Positions 1 through 8,147 of a DNA stretch of 64,000 nucleotides are shown one piece after another. This stretch comes from DATFWC01 sp963777755 (GTDB taxonomy: Bacteria; Pseudomonadota; Alphaproteobacteria; Rhizobiales; Xanthobacteraceae). The notes under the pieces were generated by a model. It ran no database searches. It was not told the DNA's origin and was given only the letters and a program-made list of their open reading frames with translations. The DNA is taken from positions 1 through 64,000 of the forward strand of contig CAVZSC010000012.1 in assembly GCA_963777755.1 (NCBI GenBank), read 5' to 3'. The first letter of the stretch is position 1. Each line of letters begins with the position of its first letter. The translations under genes were made by a program, and so were the position numbers.

Positions 1-1
1 G

Positions 2-973
2 ACAACGCGTCGCGCCTTTATGGGGGTGCTCGGCGGCGCGGCGGCCTGGCCGCTGGCGGCGCGGGCGCAGCCGGCGCTGATCGGGTTCCTGCATGGCGGG
101 TCCCAACGCGAATGGACAGCCCTCGTCACTTCGTTTCTCGAAGCCCTGAAGGAAGCCGGCTACATCGAAGGCCAGAACGTGGCAATTCAATACCGGTGGG
201 CGGAAGGGCAATTCGATAGGTTACCGGCATTGGCGGCTGAGTTGGTCGACCGCAAGCCGGCACTCATCGTCGCCGGCGGCGGAACGATTACGGCGCTCGC
301 CGCGAAGCGAGCAACCTCGACGATACCGGTCGTCTTTGTAATGGGCGGCGACCCGGTCAGGTTCGGCCTCGTCGCCAGCGTCAATCGGCCGGGCGGCAAC
401 GTGACCGGAGTGAGCTTCCTGCTCAGCGCGCTAGTCGCCAAGCGGCTCGAGTTCCTACGCGCAGTTGCGCCCTCGGCCGGCGTGATCGGTGTCCTTTTCA
501 ATCCGGCCAATCCCAATGCGGCGAGCGACGTAAGAGAGGCGCAAGAGGCGGCGCAGACCCTCGGTTTGGACATCCGCACAGAGAACGCCGGTACAGAGGG
601 CGAGATCGAGGCAGCATTCGTGCAACTGCGCCGGCAAAACGTCGGTGCGTTGATTGTCCTGCCCGATCTCCACTTCGTCAGCCGGCGCGATCAGATCGTA
701 ACGCTGGCGGCGCGCTATTCGCTGCCCGCCATATATTTCTTGCGCGAGTTCGCCGCGGCGGGAGGGCTGATGACGTATTCGGCCAGTCTCGCGGATGCGC
801 ATCGCTGGGCCGCCAAGTACGTCGGCCGCATTCTCAGCGGCGAAAAGCCCGGTGACCTGCCGATCGTGCAGCCGACCAAGTTTGAGCTGGTCATCAATCT
901 CAAGACCGCCAAGGCGCTCGGCCTCGAAATCCCCGACAAGTTGCTCGCGCTAGCCGACGAGGTGATCGAATGA
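2..973 (+). CDS. ABC transporter substrate-binding protein (ABC_sub_bind family), 5' end outside window
   Basis: Periplasmic receptor-like protein of the ABC_sub_bind type, which binds a small ligand for an ABC importer. The frame is open from base 2 and reads TTRRAFMGVLGG-AAAWPLAARAQ, the usual twin-arginine-like leader of this family, so the ATG at 20 is internal to the signal peptide and the true start lies before the window. About 323 residues are visible, ending in the family-typical tail KALGLEIPDKLLALADEVIE. The conserved GGDPV and NRPGGNVTGVSF motifs are present. The stop overlaps the start of the next copy (ATGA), so the two are translationally coupled. No permease or ATPase gene is visible here; the ligand is unknown. 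Confidence 0.9.
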   Translation, partial: TTRRAFMGVLGGAAAWPLAARAQPALIGFLHGGSQREWTALVTSFLEALKEAGYIEGQNVAIQYRWAEGQFDRLPALAAELVDRKPALIVAGGGTITALAAKRATSTIPVVFVMGGDPVRFGLVASVNRPGGNVTGVSFLLSALVAKRLEFLRAVAPSAGVIGVLFNPANPNAASDVREAQEAAQTLGLDIRTENAGTEGEIEAAFVQLRRQNVGALIVLPDLHFVSRRDQIVTLAARYSLPAIYFLREFAAAGGLMTYSASLADAHRWAAKYVGRILSGEKPGDLPIVQPTKFELVINLKTAKALGLEIPDKLLALADEVIE

Positions 974-1957
974 GGCGACGCGAGTTCATCACGCTGCTCG
1001 GCGGCGCGGCGGCTGCGTGGCCGCTCGCGGCGCAGGCGCAGCAAGCGCGGATGCCGGTGCTCGGATTTCTCGGCAGCGCGGCGGAGGCTGATTATAAGAC
1101 GACGACAGCCGCCGTCCGCAGAGGCCTGAACGAGGCCGGTTATGTCGAGAAGCAGAATCTCCTGATCGAATATCGCTGGGCAAATTTTCAATACGAGAGA
1201 CTGCCTACCCTCGCGGCCGAACTCGCCAATCTTCCGGTCGATGTGATCTTTGCCACCGGCAGCGTGGTCTCTGCGATCGCCGCCAAGTCGGCGACGGCGA
1301 GCATTCCGATCGTGTTCGCAAACGGCAGCGACCCGGTCCAACATGGGCTGGTCACCAGCCTCAACCGGCCGGGTGGCAACGTCACCGGCATAACTTTCAT
1401 CAATAGCCAACTTGGACCCAAACGCATCCAGCTGCTCCGGCTGATGAACCCCAAGACGGCGGTCATTGCAGTCCTGGTCAATCCCAAGAATCCGAACGCC
1501 GCCGATGCAAAAACCTTCGAGGCTGCCGGTCGCAGCATCGGGGTCGAGGTCGTCATCGTCAATGCCAGCACCGAACCGGAGATCAAAGGAGGCATTCAAT
1601 CGGGCGATGGAGCAGCATGCCGATGCGTTGCTGATCCATGTCGATGCGCTGTTTAACGATGGAGCGGGACAGTCGCAGATTATCGCCCTGGCTGGTCAGC
1701 ACCGACTACCCACGATGATGGCGAACGCTACCTTCCCGGCGCGAGGCGGCTTGATCAGCTACGGTGCGGATACCCGCGACTTGAACCGGCAGGCCGGCGT
1801 CTATGTCGCCCGTATTCTGCGAGGGGAAAAGCCGGCCGACATGCCGGTCGTGCAGCCGACGAATTTCGCCCTGCGGGTCAATCTCAAGACCGCCAAGGCG
1901 CTGGGACTTTCGGTCCCCGAATCGTTCCTCCTGCTCGCCGACGAGGTGATCGAATGA
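970..1957 (+). pseudogene. ABC_sub_bind substrate-binding protein, second tandem copy, frameshifted
   Basis: Second copy of the same receptor family, starting MRRREFITLLGGAAAAWPLA (twin-arginine signal peptide) at an ATGA overlap with copy one. The first frame runs well to about residue 206 (...NASTEPEIK) and then goes to nonsense, ending at 1656. The expected continuation EAFNRAMEQHADALLIH...KALGLSVPESFLLLADEVIE is found in the next frame up to 1957. Removing one G from the run near 1588-1592 joins the two frames exactly. This is either a real one-base insertion or a sequencing error; apart from it the gene is full length (about 328 residues). Confidence 0.85.
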
Positions 1958-1985
1958 GCAACTGTCATCTTGTCGCAGCGAGATC

Positions 1986-2072
1986 GCTGATCGATTTGGC
2001 CGCGTCAAGGCTGGCGCTTCGCGCCCCCGCGCTACGCGCGGCTACGGCCCTGACGCGGCCAAATCGATCAGC
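1986..2072. repeat. 22-bp perfect inverted repeat enclosing two hairpins
   Basis: Bases 1986-2007 are perfectly complementary to 2051-2072. The 43-base loop contains two further hairpins: GGCGC/GCGCC at 2013-2025 and CCGCG/CGCGG at 2027-2041. The structure sits just beyond the transposase stop at 2080, so it is the 3' non-coding end of the IS110 element. It may act as a transcription stop, protect the element from readthrough, or be part of the element's structured RNA. Confidence 0.75.
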
Positions 2073-2079
2073 GCAGAGG

Positions 2080-3048
2080 CTACCGCGCGGTCGGCACGGA
2101 GTGCCGACCGCGGTGACGGTCGGCCCACGCGAAGTCATCGCGAACCATTGCGTTGAGCATGGTAAGCATCTTGCGCATCACCGCCACGATCACGACCTTC
2201 GGGAGCTTGCCGGTGGCGGCGAGACGATGGTGGAACACCTTGAGCACGGGATTCCAATTGCAGGCGCTCAATGCCGCCATATAGAGCACGTGACGGACGG
2301 GCGCCCGACCACCCCAGATACAGCGCTTTCCCTTAAGCTTGCCGCTCTCGAAGGCATAGGGCGCAACGCCGACCATCGCAGCAACCTGTTTGCGGCTCAT
2401 GCGTCCGAGCTCGGGCAAGAGCGCAATCAGCGTGCAGGCCAGCACCGGTCCGACGCCCGGCATGGAGGTCAGCAGCCGGTATCGATGCGCGAGCGCCGGA
2501 TCGGCACCGATGCTCTCGACCAGGTGCTCATCGAGCATGTTGATGTCGGCGGCGAGCCGAGCGATATGACGGCGCGAAAGGCGCTTCAGCACCGCATTTT
2601 CCAGCATTCCAGCAGCATTCTCGGCGGCGACCTTCGCATTGCTGAGCTGGCGCCGAACCCTAAGAACCTCGGCAAGCCGCTCGACCACTGGCGCCGGTCG
2701 CTGCACAGGCCGGGTCGGGATGATGGCGACGAACGCGGCGATCATCCGCGCATCGAGCCGATCGTTTTTGGCCAGAACGCCGCTAGCGTTGGCAAACTGC
2801 CGCAGCCTGAACGGATTAATCTGACGCACCGGCATGCCGGCTGCGAGCAGCGCTCGCATCACGCCGCGCTCGTAGCCGCCGCTCGCCTCGAGCCCGATCG
2901 CCGAGATCGAGAAGCCGCGCAGCTGCTCAATCAGCTCGGCCCAGCCAGCTGGGTCATTGCTCGCCGACGAGCGTTGCTGCTCCGGCAGCACCATCACGTC
3001 CAAGCGATCCTTCGACACGTCGATTTCACAGACAGAGAGCATCGTCAT
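2080..3048 (-). CDS. IS110-family transposase
   Basis: 322-residue transposase with the two expected parts. The N-terminal RuvC-like DEDD domain shows EIDVSKDRLDV (first Asp about residue 10), GLEASGGYERG and NDRLDARMIAAF. The C-terminal Transposase_20 domain shows LTSMPGVGPVLACTL, then ES-GKLKGKR-IWGGRAPVRHVLYMAA with the serine region. The start at 3048 (MTMLSVCEIDVSK) is chosen over the longer frame from 3207 because it places the first catalytic Asp at the usual position and has AAGGG upstream. In the family this enzyme works with a bridge RNA encoded in the non-coding end of the element. Confidence 0.93.
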   Translation of the reverse strand: MTMLSVCEIDVSKDRLDVMVLPEQQRSSASNDPAGWAELIEQLRGFSISAIGLEASGGYERGVMRALLAAGMPVRQINPFRLRQFANASGVLAKNDRLDARMIAAFVAIIPTRPVQRPAPVVERLAEVLRVRRQLSNAKVAAENAAGMLENAVLKRLSRRHIARLAADINMLDEHLVESIGADPALAHRYRLLTSMPGVGPVLACTLIALLPELGRMSRKQVAAMVGVAPYAFESGKLKGKRCIWGGRAPVRHVLYMAALSACNWNPVLKVFHHRLAATGKLPKVVIVAVMRKMLTMLNAMVRDDFAWADRHRGRHSVPTAR

Positions 3049-3200
3049 CTTCGTATCCCTTGTTTGCTGATGCGGGCTCGTGCCCAGGCAACTGTTCGGG
3101 TAAGGAAGAAACGACTGGAGCTCCAAGCTCATTCGCGGTCTGAGGACCGAACCGCCTGCGGGCTTCCAGTCGCGACGGGGGCGGAGTCGTGAACCGGCCC
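3049..3200 (-). ncRNA. candidate bridge RNA region of the IS110 element
   Basis: The 5' non-coding part of the element, upstream of the transposase on its own strand, is rich in potential stems: CGACTGGA pairs with TCCAGTCG across a loop of about 45 bases, and inside it are GGTC/GACC and GGGCTC-type hairpins. Published IS110 systems encode their target-choosing bridge RNA in exactly this place in the IS110 subgroup, and downstream of the gene in the IS1111 subgroup. Placement and structure are seen; the function is inferred by analogy and the RNA ends are not defined. Confidence 0.35.
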
Positions 3201-3215
3201 CCATCACTCCTCACT

Positions 3216-3760
3216 ATGCCCCTTTCGCGTCATACAAGCCGCCGCGCGTTCATCACGATGCTAGGCGGCGCGGCCGCTTGGCCATTCGCGGCGCGCGCGC
3301 AGCAGCCGGTGCTGCCGGTCATCGGATTCGTCAGTCCCGGATCGCCGGAACCGCTGCACCATCAGCTTGCTGCATTTCGCGACGGGCTGAAGGCAGCGGG
3401 CGCCGTCGAAGGACAGAACGCGACAGTTCAGTATCGTTTTGCGGAGGGGCGGCTCGATCGCATGCCCGCCCTGGTGTCCGATCTCGTTCGCCATAAGGTG
3501 GCCGTCCTCGTCGTGACGAGCCTTCCCGGCGCGCGCGCCGCCAAGCAGGCGACCTCGGCGATTCCCATCGTCTTCTCGGTCGGCGGCGATCCAGTGGAGT
3601 TCGGCCTGGTCCCCGCGCTCAACCAGCCGGGCGGCAACGTGACGGGGGTCTATCAATTCACCACCGGGCTCGAGGCGAAACGGCTCGGCCTGTTGCACGA
3701 CATGGCTCCCGCCGCCACGACGATCGCAGCGCTGGTCGACGCCAACTATTCGTCTGCCGA
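3216..3760 (+). pseudogene. ABC_sub_bind substrate-binding protein, third copy, 3' truncated
   Basis: Starts MPLSRHTSRRAFITMLGGAA (twin-arginine signal) and follows the family for about 180 residues (SVGGDPVEFGLVPALNQPGG, then ALVDANYSSAE). After about 3757 the frame stays open to 4148 but no longer resembles the family, because the DNA there is the antisense of another gene fragment. The C-terminal third is therefore missing and the product cannot be a normal receptor. An upstream in-frame ATG at 3189 lies at the IS edge; 3216 fits the signal peptide better. Confidence 0.85.
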
Positions 3761-3967
3761 GTGGATTTCGCGTACGAGACGGCTGGCCTCACGGAACACA
3801 GCGGTTCCGGGAAAGACGAGCTCAGTTGCGACGAGCACGAGCGAGGCCACAAGCCCGATCAGCAAGAGCCCGATTGTATTCGGCAGGCCCAGCAGGACGT
3901 GGTTGACCCAGGCAAACGAGGCGGTCAGCGCGAGCAGAATGGCGATAATGTCGAAGAGCGAGAACAT
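3746..3967 (-). pseudogene. cation/proton antiporter (CPA1/NhaP-like), N-terminal fragment
   Basis: 73 codons reading MFSLFDIIAILLALTASFAW, then HVLLGLPNTIGLLLIGLVAS and LVREI. This is the typical start of a CPA1-type Na+/H+ antiporter, with the first two membrane helices. Homology stops at about 3757-3765, precisely where the truncated ABC_sub_bind gene on the other strand also stops, so this is a rearrangement joint. The remaining roughly 10 helices are absent. It begins 6 bases after the ctaG fragment, suggesting the two were once an operon. Confidence 0.7.
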
Positions 3968-3973
3968 ACCGGA

Positions 3974-4225
3974 TCATTCGCCCGTCCGCGTGGTGACCGC
4001 CCGTATGCAATTCCCAGCTCGCCTCGGCTGCACCAGGTGTCCCCAGGCCTCCCGTTCGTCCTCAAGGGCAGCGCTTGCCGCGGCACGGCCTGTATGCGGT
4101 GGCGCTTCGAACCGATGCAGCCAAAGACCGAATGCAACCATCGCGTAGGTCGTGAACAGGAGGCCGGCCGGCACCCACATGATCAGCCCGCCGAGTTGCT
4201 GATCCTCCAACGGAGACAGTTTCAC
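3974..4225 (-). pseudogene. CtaG-like (caa3-type oxidase assembly) C-terminal fragment
   Basis: The frame opens with LSPLEDQQLGGLIMWVPAG, the highly conserved last segment of caa3-type CtaG membrane proteins, followed by one transmembrane helix and a soluble tail, 83 codons in all. The family is normally over 250 residues with several helices, so most of the gene is gone. The break is at about 4220, directly next to the 16-bp inverted repeat at 4230-4277. The GTG at 4225 is merely the first start-like codon in the remaining frame. Confidence 0.7.
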
Positions 4226-4229
4226 TCGA

Positions 4230-4277
4230 CCTCCGATCGCCGTCGTGCACGGCGAGTGACCCGACGGCGATCGGAGG
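4230..4277. repeat. 16-bp perfect inverted repeat at rearrangement breakpoint
   Basis: CCTCCGATCGCCGTCG at 4230-4245 is perfectly complementary to 4262-4277 with a 16-base loop. It abuts the point where ctaG homology ends, so it may mark the end of a mobile segment or a recombination hot spot. Its position and perfection are seen; its role is inference. Confidence 0.7.
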
Positions 4278-4290
4278 GTCGGCTGACCTA

Positions 4291-4314
4291 GAGCCCCGCG
4301 TTGGCGCGGGGCTC
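4291..4314. terminator. 10-bp GC hairpin, possible transcription terminator
   Basis: GAGCCCCGCG-TTGG-CGCGGGGCTC forms a perfect 10-bp stem with a 4-base loop between the ctaG fragment and the H-NS-like gene. Only a short T-rich tail (CACTTTG) follows on the plus strand, so it is a weak candidate for a Rho-independent terminator. It lies downstream of the H-NS gene (minus strand). Confidence 0.4.
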
Positions 4315-4412
4315 ACTTTGATCAGGATGATCGGACGATCTCGCCTCGGCGGCCCATGCTACCGACCTCAGTGGCGGGGAGCCGGGCAGTATATGACAGT
4401 CTCCGAGTGTGG

Positions 4413-4787
4413 TCAGACGGCGCGGCGCCGTTGACCACCGTTCGCTCTTGCTCTCTTTGCCTGAGCAGTGCCTTTCGCGACCGACTTCTTGCGGCCGTGA
4501 TCTGCCGATCCAATCAAAAAATCCTCCTGCCTCGCACCGGCCCTAATTCTTGCCTCCATCCAACGCGGACGTGCACCTCGGCCAGCCCATACATTAGCGG
4601 TATCATCGGGATCACGATATTTTGGCGCTAGCTTTCTGCCTCGGCGTGCGCTGCCATTGGCGTTGTGAACCCTTCTGCTTCCGTTTGTTCCATCCAGCCG
4701 CTCCAATTGGCGGCGCAAGTCGGTCGTCTTTTGACTAAGCATCGTGCCAACTTTATCCCTTAATGCAAGAAGGGAATCGATACTCAT
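4413..4787 (-). CDS. H-NS-family nucleoid-associated protein
   Basis: 124 residues. The N-terminal part (1-35, MSIDSLLALRDKVGTMLSQK) is a predicted coiled-coil oligomerisation segment. The core of the DNA-binding domain is KYRDPDDTANVWAGRGARPR (about residues 55-75), matching the KYRNP...TWSGRGR-PRW signature of alphaproteobacterial H-NS homologues that contact AT-rich minor grooves. The tail is very rich in Lys, Arg and Ala. Such proteins silence horizontally acquired DNA, which fits its place beside the integrated element. No operon partner is seen. Confidence 0.85.
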   Translation of the reverse strand: MSIDSLLALRDKVGTMLSQKTTDLRRQLERLDGTNGSRRVHNANGSARRGRKLAPKYRDPDDTANVWAGRGARPRWMEARIRAGARQEDFLIGSADHGRKKSVAKGTAQAKRARANGGQRRRAV

Positions 4788-5294
4788 CGTCGCAAGGGAA
4801 ACTCTCTAGCCATATAAACGCTCCAACAATTTTCAGCAGTTGTCACAGGCTCACCTCGGGGGCGAGCGCTCGGGCCGTATACCATCTATTTCCAGGTTGC
4901 AAGTGGAAAATCAAACCCGTCTTGCCTCGCCGAGTGTAATTAATGACTGCCCCTTTCTGAACAAAGCTCTGCCAAAGCTCCGCCAACATTCAAAGAGGGA
5001 CCTCAAAGCGCCCCGGGCAGAAGCCGCGGTTCAGCGGATCGAGGTCACGTCATCGTAGCTACGAGCAGCAGCCAGACCAGGCATATGGCCAGCGACCAGT
5101 TTACCCGGCCGGCGACGAGTATCCATCTGAGATTGGCGAGAAAGAAAATCAGGCTCGAGGTCGAGCACGATAGTGCTTCCGGGCGGCCGCGCTCTGCCGG
5201 TTGAGCCCACGCCTTTAAATCGGCCCACACGATATGGACGGCGCCGCCCCGTGCTAGCTCCAGTCGCCGCAAACGGGCCTCATGGCCCGTTTGC
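4788..5294. other. intergenic stretch, no supported gene
   Basis: About 500 bases, less GC-rich near 4790-4990 than the surroundings. Short open frames exist on the minus strand (5031-5272); one ends in a hydrophobic helix (WSLAICLVWLLLVATMT), but there is no ribosome binding site or recognisable start, so none is called. Upstream regulatory DNA for the H-NS gene should lie at 4788-4880. Confidence 0.5.
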
Positions 5295-5711
5295 TCAATA
5301 CTTGATTTTATTGGGGAGCTCGCCGGGACGCAAACCCAGGACCACCTGGTTGTAGGTCTTGGTCAGCGGCGCGTCGCGCAGGCTACCGCCTCGGCGAACG
5401 TCCCCTCTCTCGCGGCGCGCTCGGCCATGTGGCGATCGACCAGGCTCATCACGGAGCACAGGGCGACCAGCTCGGCGGTGTGCGCTCCTGCTCACTTCCG
5501 TAATGCGGCGCCTGAGCGCGGCGATCTCGTCTTCCGCGACCGCACCGGCTTCCGGCTGCTTTCCCCGCGTCTCAAGCTCCCGGATGCGCGCCTTGGCCGC
5601 CGCCAGCTCCTTCCGCAGCGCGTCGATCGTGGCGGCCGCGGCTTGCCATGCGGCGCGCCTGCGCTGCATGTACTCGCGCATGTAGGCGGTCTTCGCGGCG
5701 CCCTTGAGCAT
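5295..5711 (-). pseudogene. small coiled-coil phage-type protein, probably frameshifted
   Basis: Starts MLKGAAKTAYMREYMQRRRA after a good GGGGAG site and continues as a long charged helix (residues 20-75, probable coiled coil). After ITEVSRS the frame turns into Arg/Gly-rich nonsense. A neighbouring frame at the same place reads HTAELVALCSVMSLVDRHMA, then ERAAREGTFAEAVACATRR, ending at 5363. That is clearly related to the C-terminus of the gene at 6036-6326. The natural product is therefore probably N-terminus plus this second frame. Function unknown. Confidence 0.5.
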
Positions 5712-5803
5712 TTCACTCCCCGGCGGGTCTAACAGGCGCGCTGCGGGCGCCGTGCTGGGCGTCTAAATAAAGGCGCCGGCCTTACTGCGAGGTGACGGCC
5801 GAA

Positions 5804-5962
5804 TTAATGTTTGGCAATCAAACGCGGCAAGCTGGAGATGCGGCAAAGCGCCTGACGCCATAGGTCACGCCCGATGCGTCGATCGCGCTCGTCCGTGCGG
5901 CCTTCGACGGTGATCGCTGACGGCGTCTGCTCCACCACGTGCAGCTCGAACGTCTTCGCCAT
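5804..5962 (-). CDS. small hypothetical protein
   Basis: 52 codons reading MAKTFELHVVEQTPSAITVE and then GRTDERDRRIGRDLWRQAL. The amphipathic pattern and codon usage look coding, unlike the overlapping alternative frame (5818-6117), which is Arg/Ser/Pro-rich. The start is supported only by a weak GCCGGG upstream. It lies between the two related small genes at 5.4 and 6.2 kb on the same strand and may belong with them. Function unknown. Confidence 0.4.
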   Translation of the reverse strand: MAKTFELHVVEQTPSAITVEGRTDERDRRIGRDLWRQALCRISSLPRLIAKH

Positions 5963-6035
5963 CCCGGCGACGATGGGCGAGCGACCATAGGAGCGAGGGG
6001 GCAGGCCGGGGTCGGCCGGCAGTGGGTAGTGTCGC

Positions 6036-6326
6036 TCAGGCCACGGCCTCCGCCAGTCCTCCCTCCCGCGCGGCCCGTTCCGCCATGTGGCGGTCGATGA
6101 GGGCCAGCACGCTGCACAGTGCGACCAGCTCGGGCTGTTCGATGCGGGCGTGGCGGCGTTGTTCGAGGTGGACCGCGAGGCTGGCGATCATCTGCGCGGT
6201 ATCGCCGTCGCCGCCGGAGCGTTCGACGGCCGCGTAAACTGAGCGGTAGCGCCGGCGGACGGCGGAACAGGGGGTGCTGATCAAGAGAGCGGGCGACCCA
6301 TTGGATCGCCCTCTCTCGGTTTCCAT
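6036..6326 (-). CDS. hypothetical protein, paralogue of the 5.4 kb gene C-terminus
   Basis: 96 residues from METERGRSNGSPALLISTPC to a helical C-terminus, ARIEQPELVALCSVLALIDR then HMAERAAREGGLAEAVA. The last 35 residues match the second frame of the gene at 5363-5711, so the two are paralogous. The upstream part of the longer frame (to 6512) is low-complexity and was not included; the start is uncertain. No domain recognised. It sits in the accessory element. Confidence 0.45.
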   Translation of the reverse strand: METERGRSNGSPALLISTPCSAVRRRYRSVYAAVERSGGDGDTAQMIASLAVHLEQRRHARIEQPELVALCSVLALIDRHMAERAAREGGLAEAVA

Positions 6327-6791
6327 CACGAACCGACGACGGATCCGTTGCCTCGCGGTTTGGTGCTCTGCGTCAATGCGGGCGTCGCCGCGCCGGGGCG
6401 CCGCGCTGAACGCATCCACGGGCTTCTGTGAGTCATGCGCCGCCATCCTGTGGTCACTCTTGCGGCGCGAGTCCGGCGAGCGCACAGTGAGCGCCCCGAC
6501 GCGTCGCCGCAAACGTCGCGCCGGGGCTTGACACGCCGCACTGGTCCAAGCGCGACATGCCCGACCCCCTCATTACAATGAGACGCAGCGCGAGTCCGCC
6601 TGGCTGGTGCTCCCACCATGCAAGGAGGATGGAGCGTTCGCCGCGGGTGCGCCCCTGTGAAAACGTCACATTTGGCAGATGCCAGCAACACACTGGCACG
6701 AACGGACAAGAGTTCGAGTTGGCTGGCAGTGCAGGAACAGGCTGCACGCGGCCTTTGGTACCACGGTCAGGGCACACGTAGGAGGGTGAAC
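6327..6791. other. intergenic stretch upstream of the XRE regulator
   Basis: About 460 bases with only out-of-frame shadow ORFs. The last 150 bases should hold the promoter of the XRE gene at 6792; no convincing operator dyad was seen. Confidence 0.4.
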
Positions 6792-7205
6792 ATGGGCGTG
6801 AAATCGCCAGACCAAGTCGATGTCGAAGTCGGACAGAGAATTAGAGTGCTGCGCAACAACGCGGGAGTTTCGCAAACGGCACTGGCAGAAGAGCTGGGAG
6901 TAACATTTCAGCAGGTGCAAAAATACGAGAAGGGCGTCAACCGCGTCGGCGCAGGTCGTCTCACCAAGATCGCCGGCGTGCTCAACGTCCCGGTGAGCAA
7001 ATTGCTTGAACTCGACGAGGAGTCCATCGCCACAAGCAGCAGGCACGAGAATTCAGCTTCGCCACTGCAATTGCTGACAACACCTGGCGCGCTACGATTA
7101 TTACGGGCATACGCAAAGCTGGAAGGGATGATGCGCCGCTCAATCGTTGCCTTGGCCGAAAACGTCGCGCTTAGCAGAGGAGGAAAGTCGAAGAAGCGGC
7201 AATGA
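6792..7205 (+). CDS. XRE-family helix-turn-helix transcriptional regulator
   Basis: 137 residues. A Cro/C1-type HTH covers about residues 12-70: VGQRIRVLRNNAGVSQTALA then EELGVTFQQVQKYEKGVNRV, followed by LVKIAGVLNVPVSKL-like sequence. The C-terminal part is helical with a basic tail (GGKSKKRQ). The start is fixed by TAGGAGGGTGAAC directly before the ATG; an in-frame ATG at 6618 would add a low-complexity extension without a binding site. The type is common in alphaproteobacterial chromosomes and phages. Targets unknown. Confidence 0.9.
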   Translation: MGVKSPDQVDVEVGQRIRVLRNNAGVSQTALAEELGVTFQQVQKYEKGVNRVGAGRLTKIAGVLNVPVSKLLELDEESIATSSRHENSASPLQLLTTPGALRLLRAYAKLEGMMRRSIVALAENVALSRGGKSKKRQ

Positions 7206-7258
7206 AGGGTAGCGTTCGAGCAGCCAATGGCGTTTAAGCCATTTGGCACGCCTTTAGC

Positions 7259-7669
7259 TCACCTGGTTGATCGACACAGTTGCCGTGCATGCGTGATGAG
7301 CTCATCCGCGGCGGCGACGGCTTCCTCGAGCTCGGAGCAGCCGCAGCTGTCGAGCGTGCTGCCGGTATCGTGCTCGTAGAGCTCGAGCCATACGGGAAAG
7401 CTGCCGGCGGATGCGTCGCGCCAAAGCTCGATCACCCGCACTTCGTAGGATCCGAACCGCGCCAGGCAGACGGTCTTGGCACCATCGTCGCCTTGAGCAG
7501 CGAGGAAGAGCTTCAGGTAGGCTTGGATGAGTCGCCGTTCGGTGAAGCCGTTAATGACGGTTTTCTGCAAGCTCGTACCCGATGCAATCCGACTTGAGGT
7601 GGGCGCTTCGCAGTTCCGCACCGACAGCAGAGAGACTCCCCTTCGGGACCAGACGACCTGTTCCGCCAT
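7259..7669 (-). CDS. conserved hypothetical protein
   Basis: 136 residues, convergent with the XRE gene. The central part reads as a folded domain with beta strands followed by a helix: CLARFGSYEVRVIELWRDAS, PVWLELYEHDTGSTLDSCGC, then SELEEAVAAADELITHARQL. A GAGGAG lies about nine bases before the start at 7669. No known domain recognised. Typical of small accessory proteins in this group of organisms. Confidence 0.6.
   Translation of the reverse strand: MAEQVVWSRRGVSLLSVRNCEAPTSSRIASGTSLQKTVINGFTERRLIQAYLKLFLAAQGDDGAKTVCLARFGSYEVRVIELWRDASAGSFPVWLELYEHDTGSTLDSCGCSELEEAVAAADELITHARQLCRSTR

Positions 7670-8147
<478 letters not shown>

Larger units (their letters stand above)
1960..3200 (-). 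mobile_element. IS110-family insertion sequence
   Basis: The element lies between copies two and three of the ABC_sub_bind array and carries one transposase gene on the minus strand. The ends cannot be fixed without an empty site. Copy two ends with ATGAG at 1954, as copy one does before its partner starts, so the left boundary is probably within a few bases of 1959; the right boundary lies between the structured leader (up to about 3180-3200) and the start of the third receptor copy at 3216. IS110 elements move by a DEDD/serine recombination mechanism and usually leave no obvious target duplication, as here. Confidence 0.7.

Noticed and set aside
5031..5272. Minus-strand frame with a hydrophobic helix
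   Set aside because: No start signal and no similarity that I recognise; probably chance.
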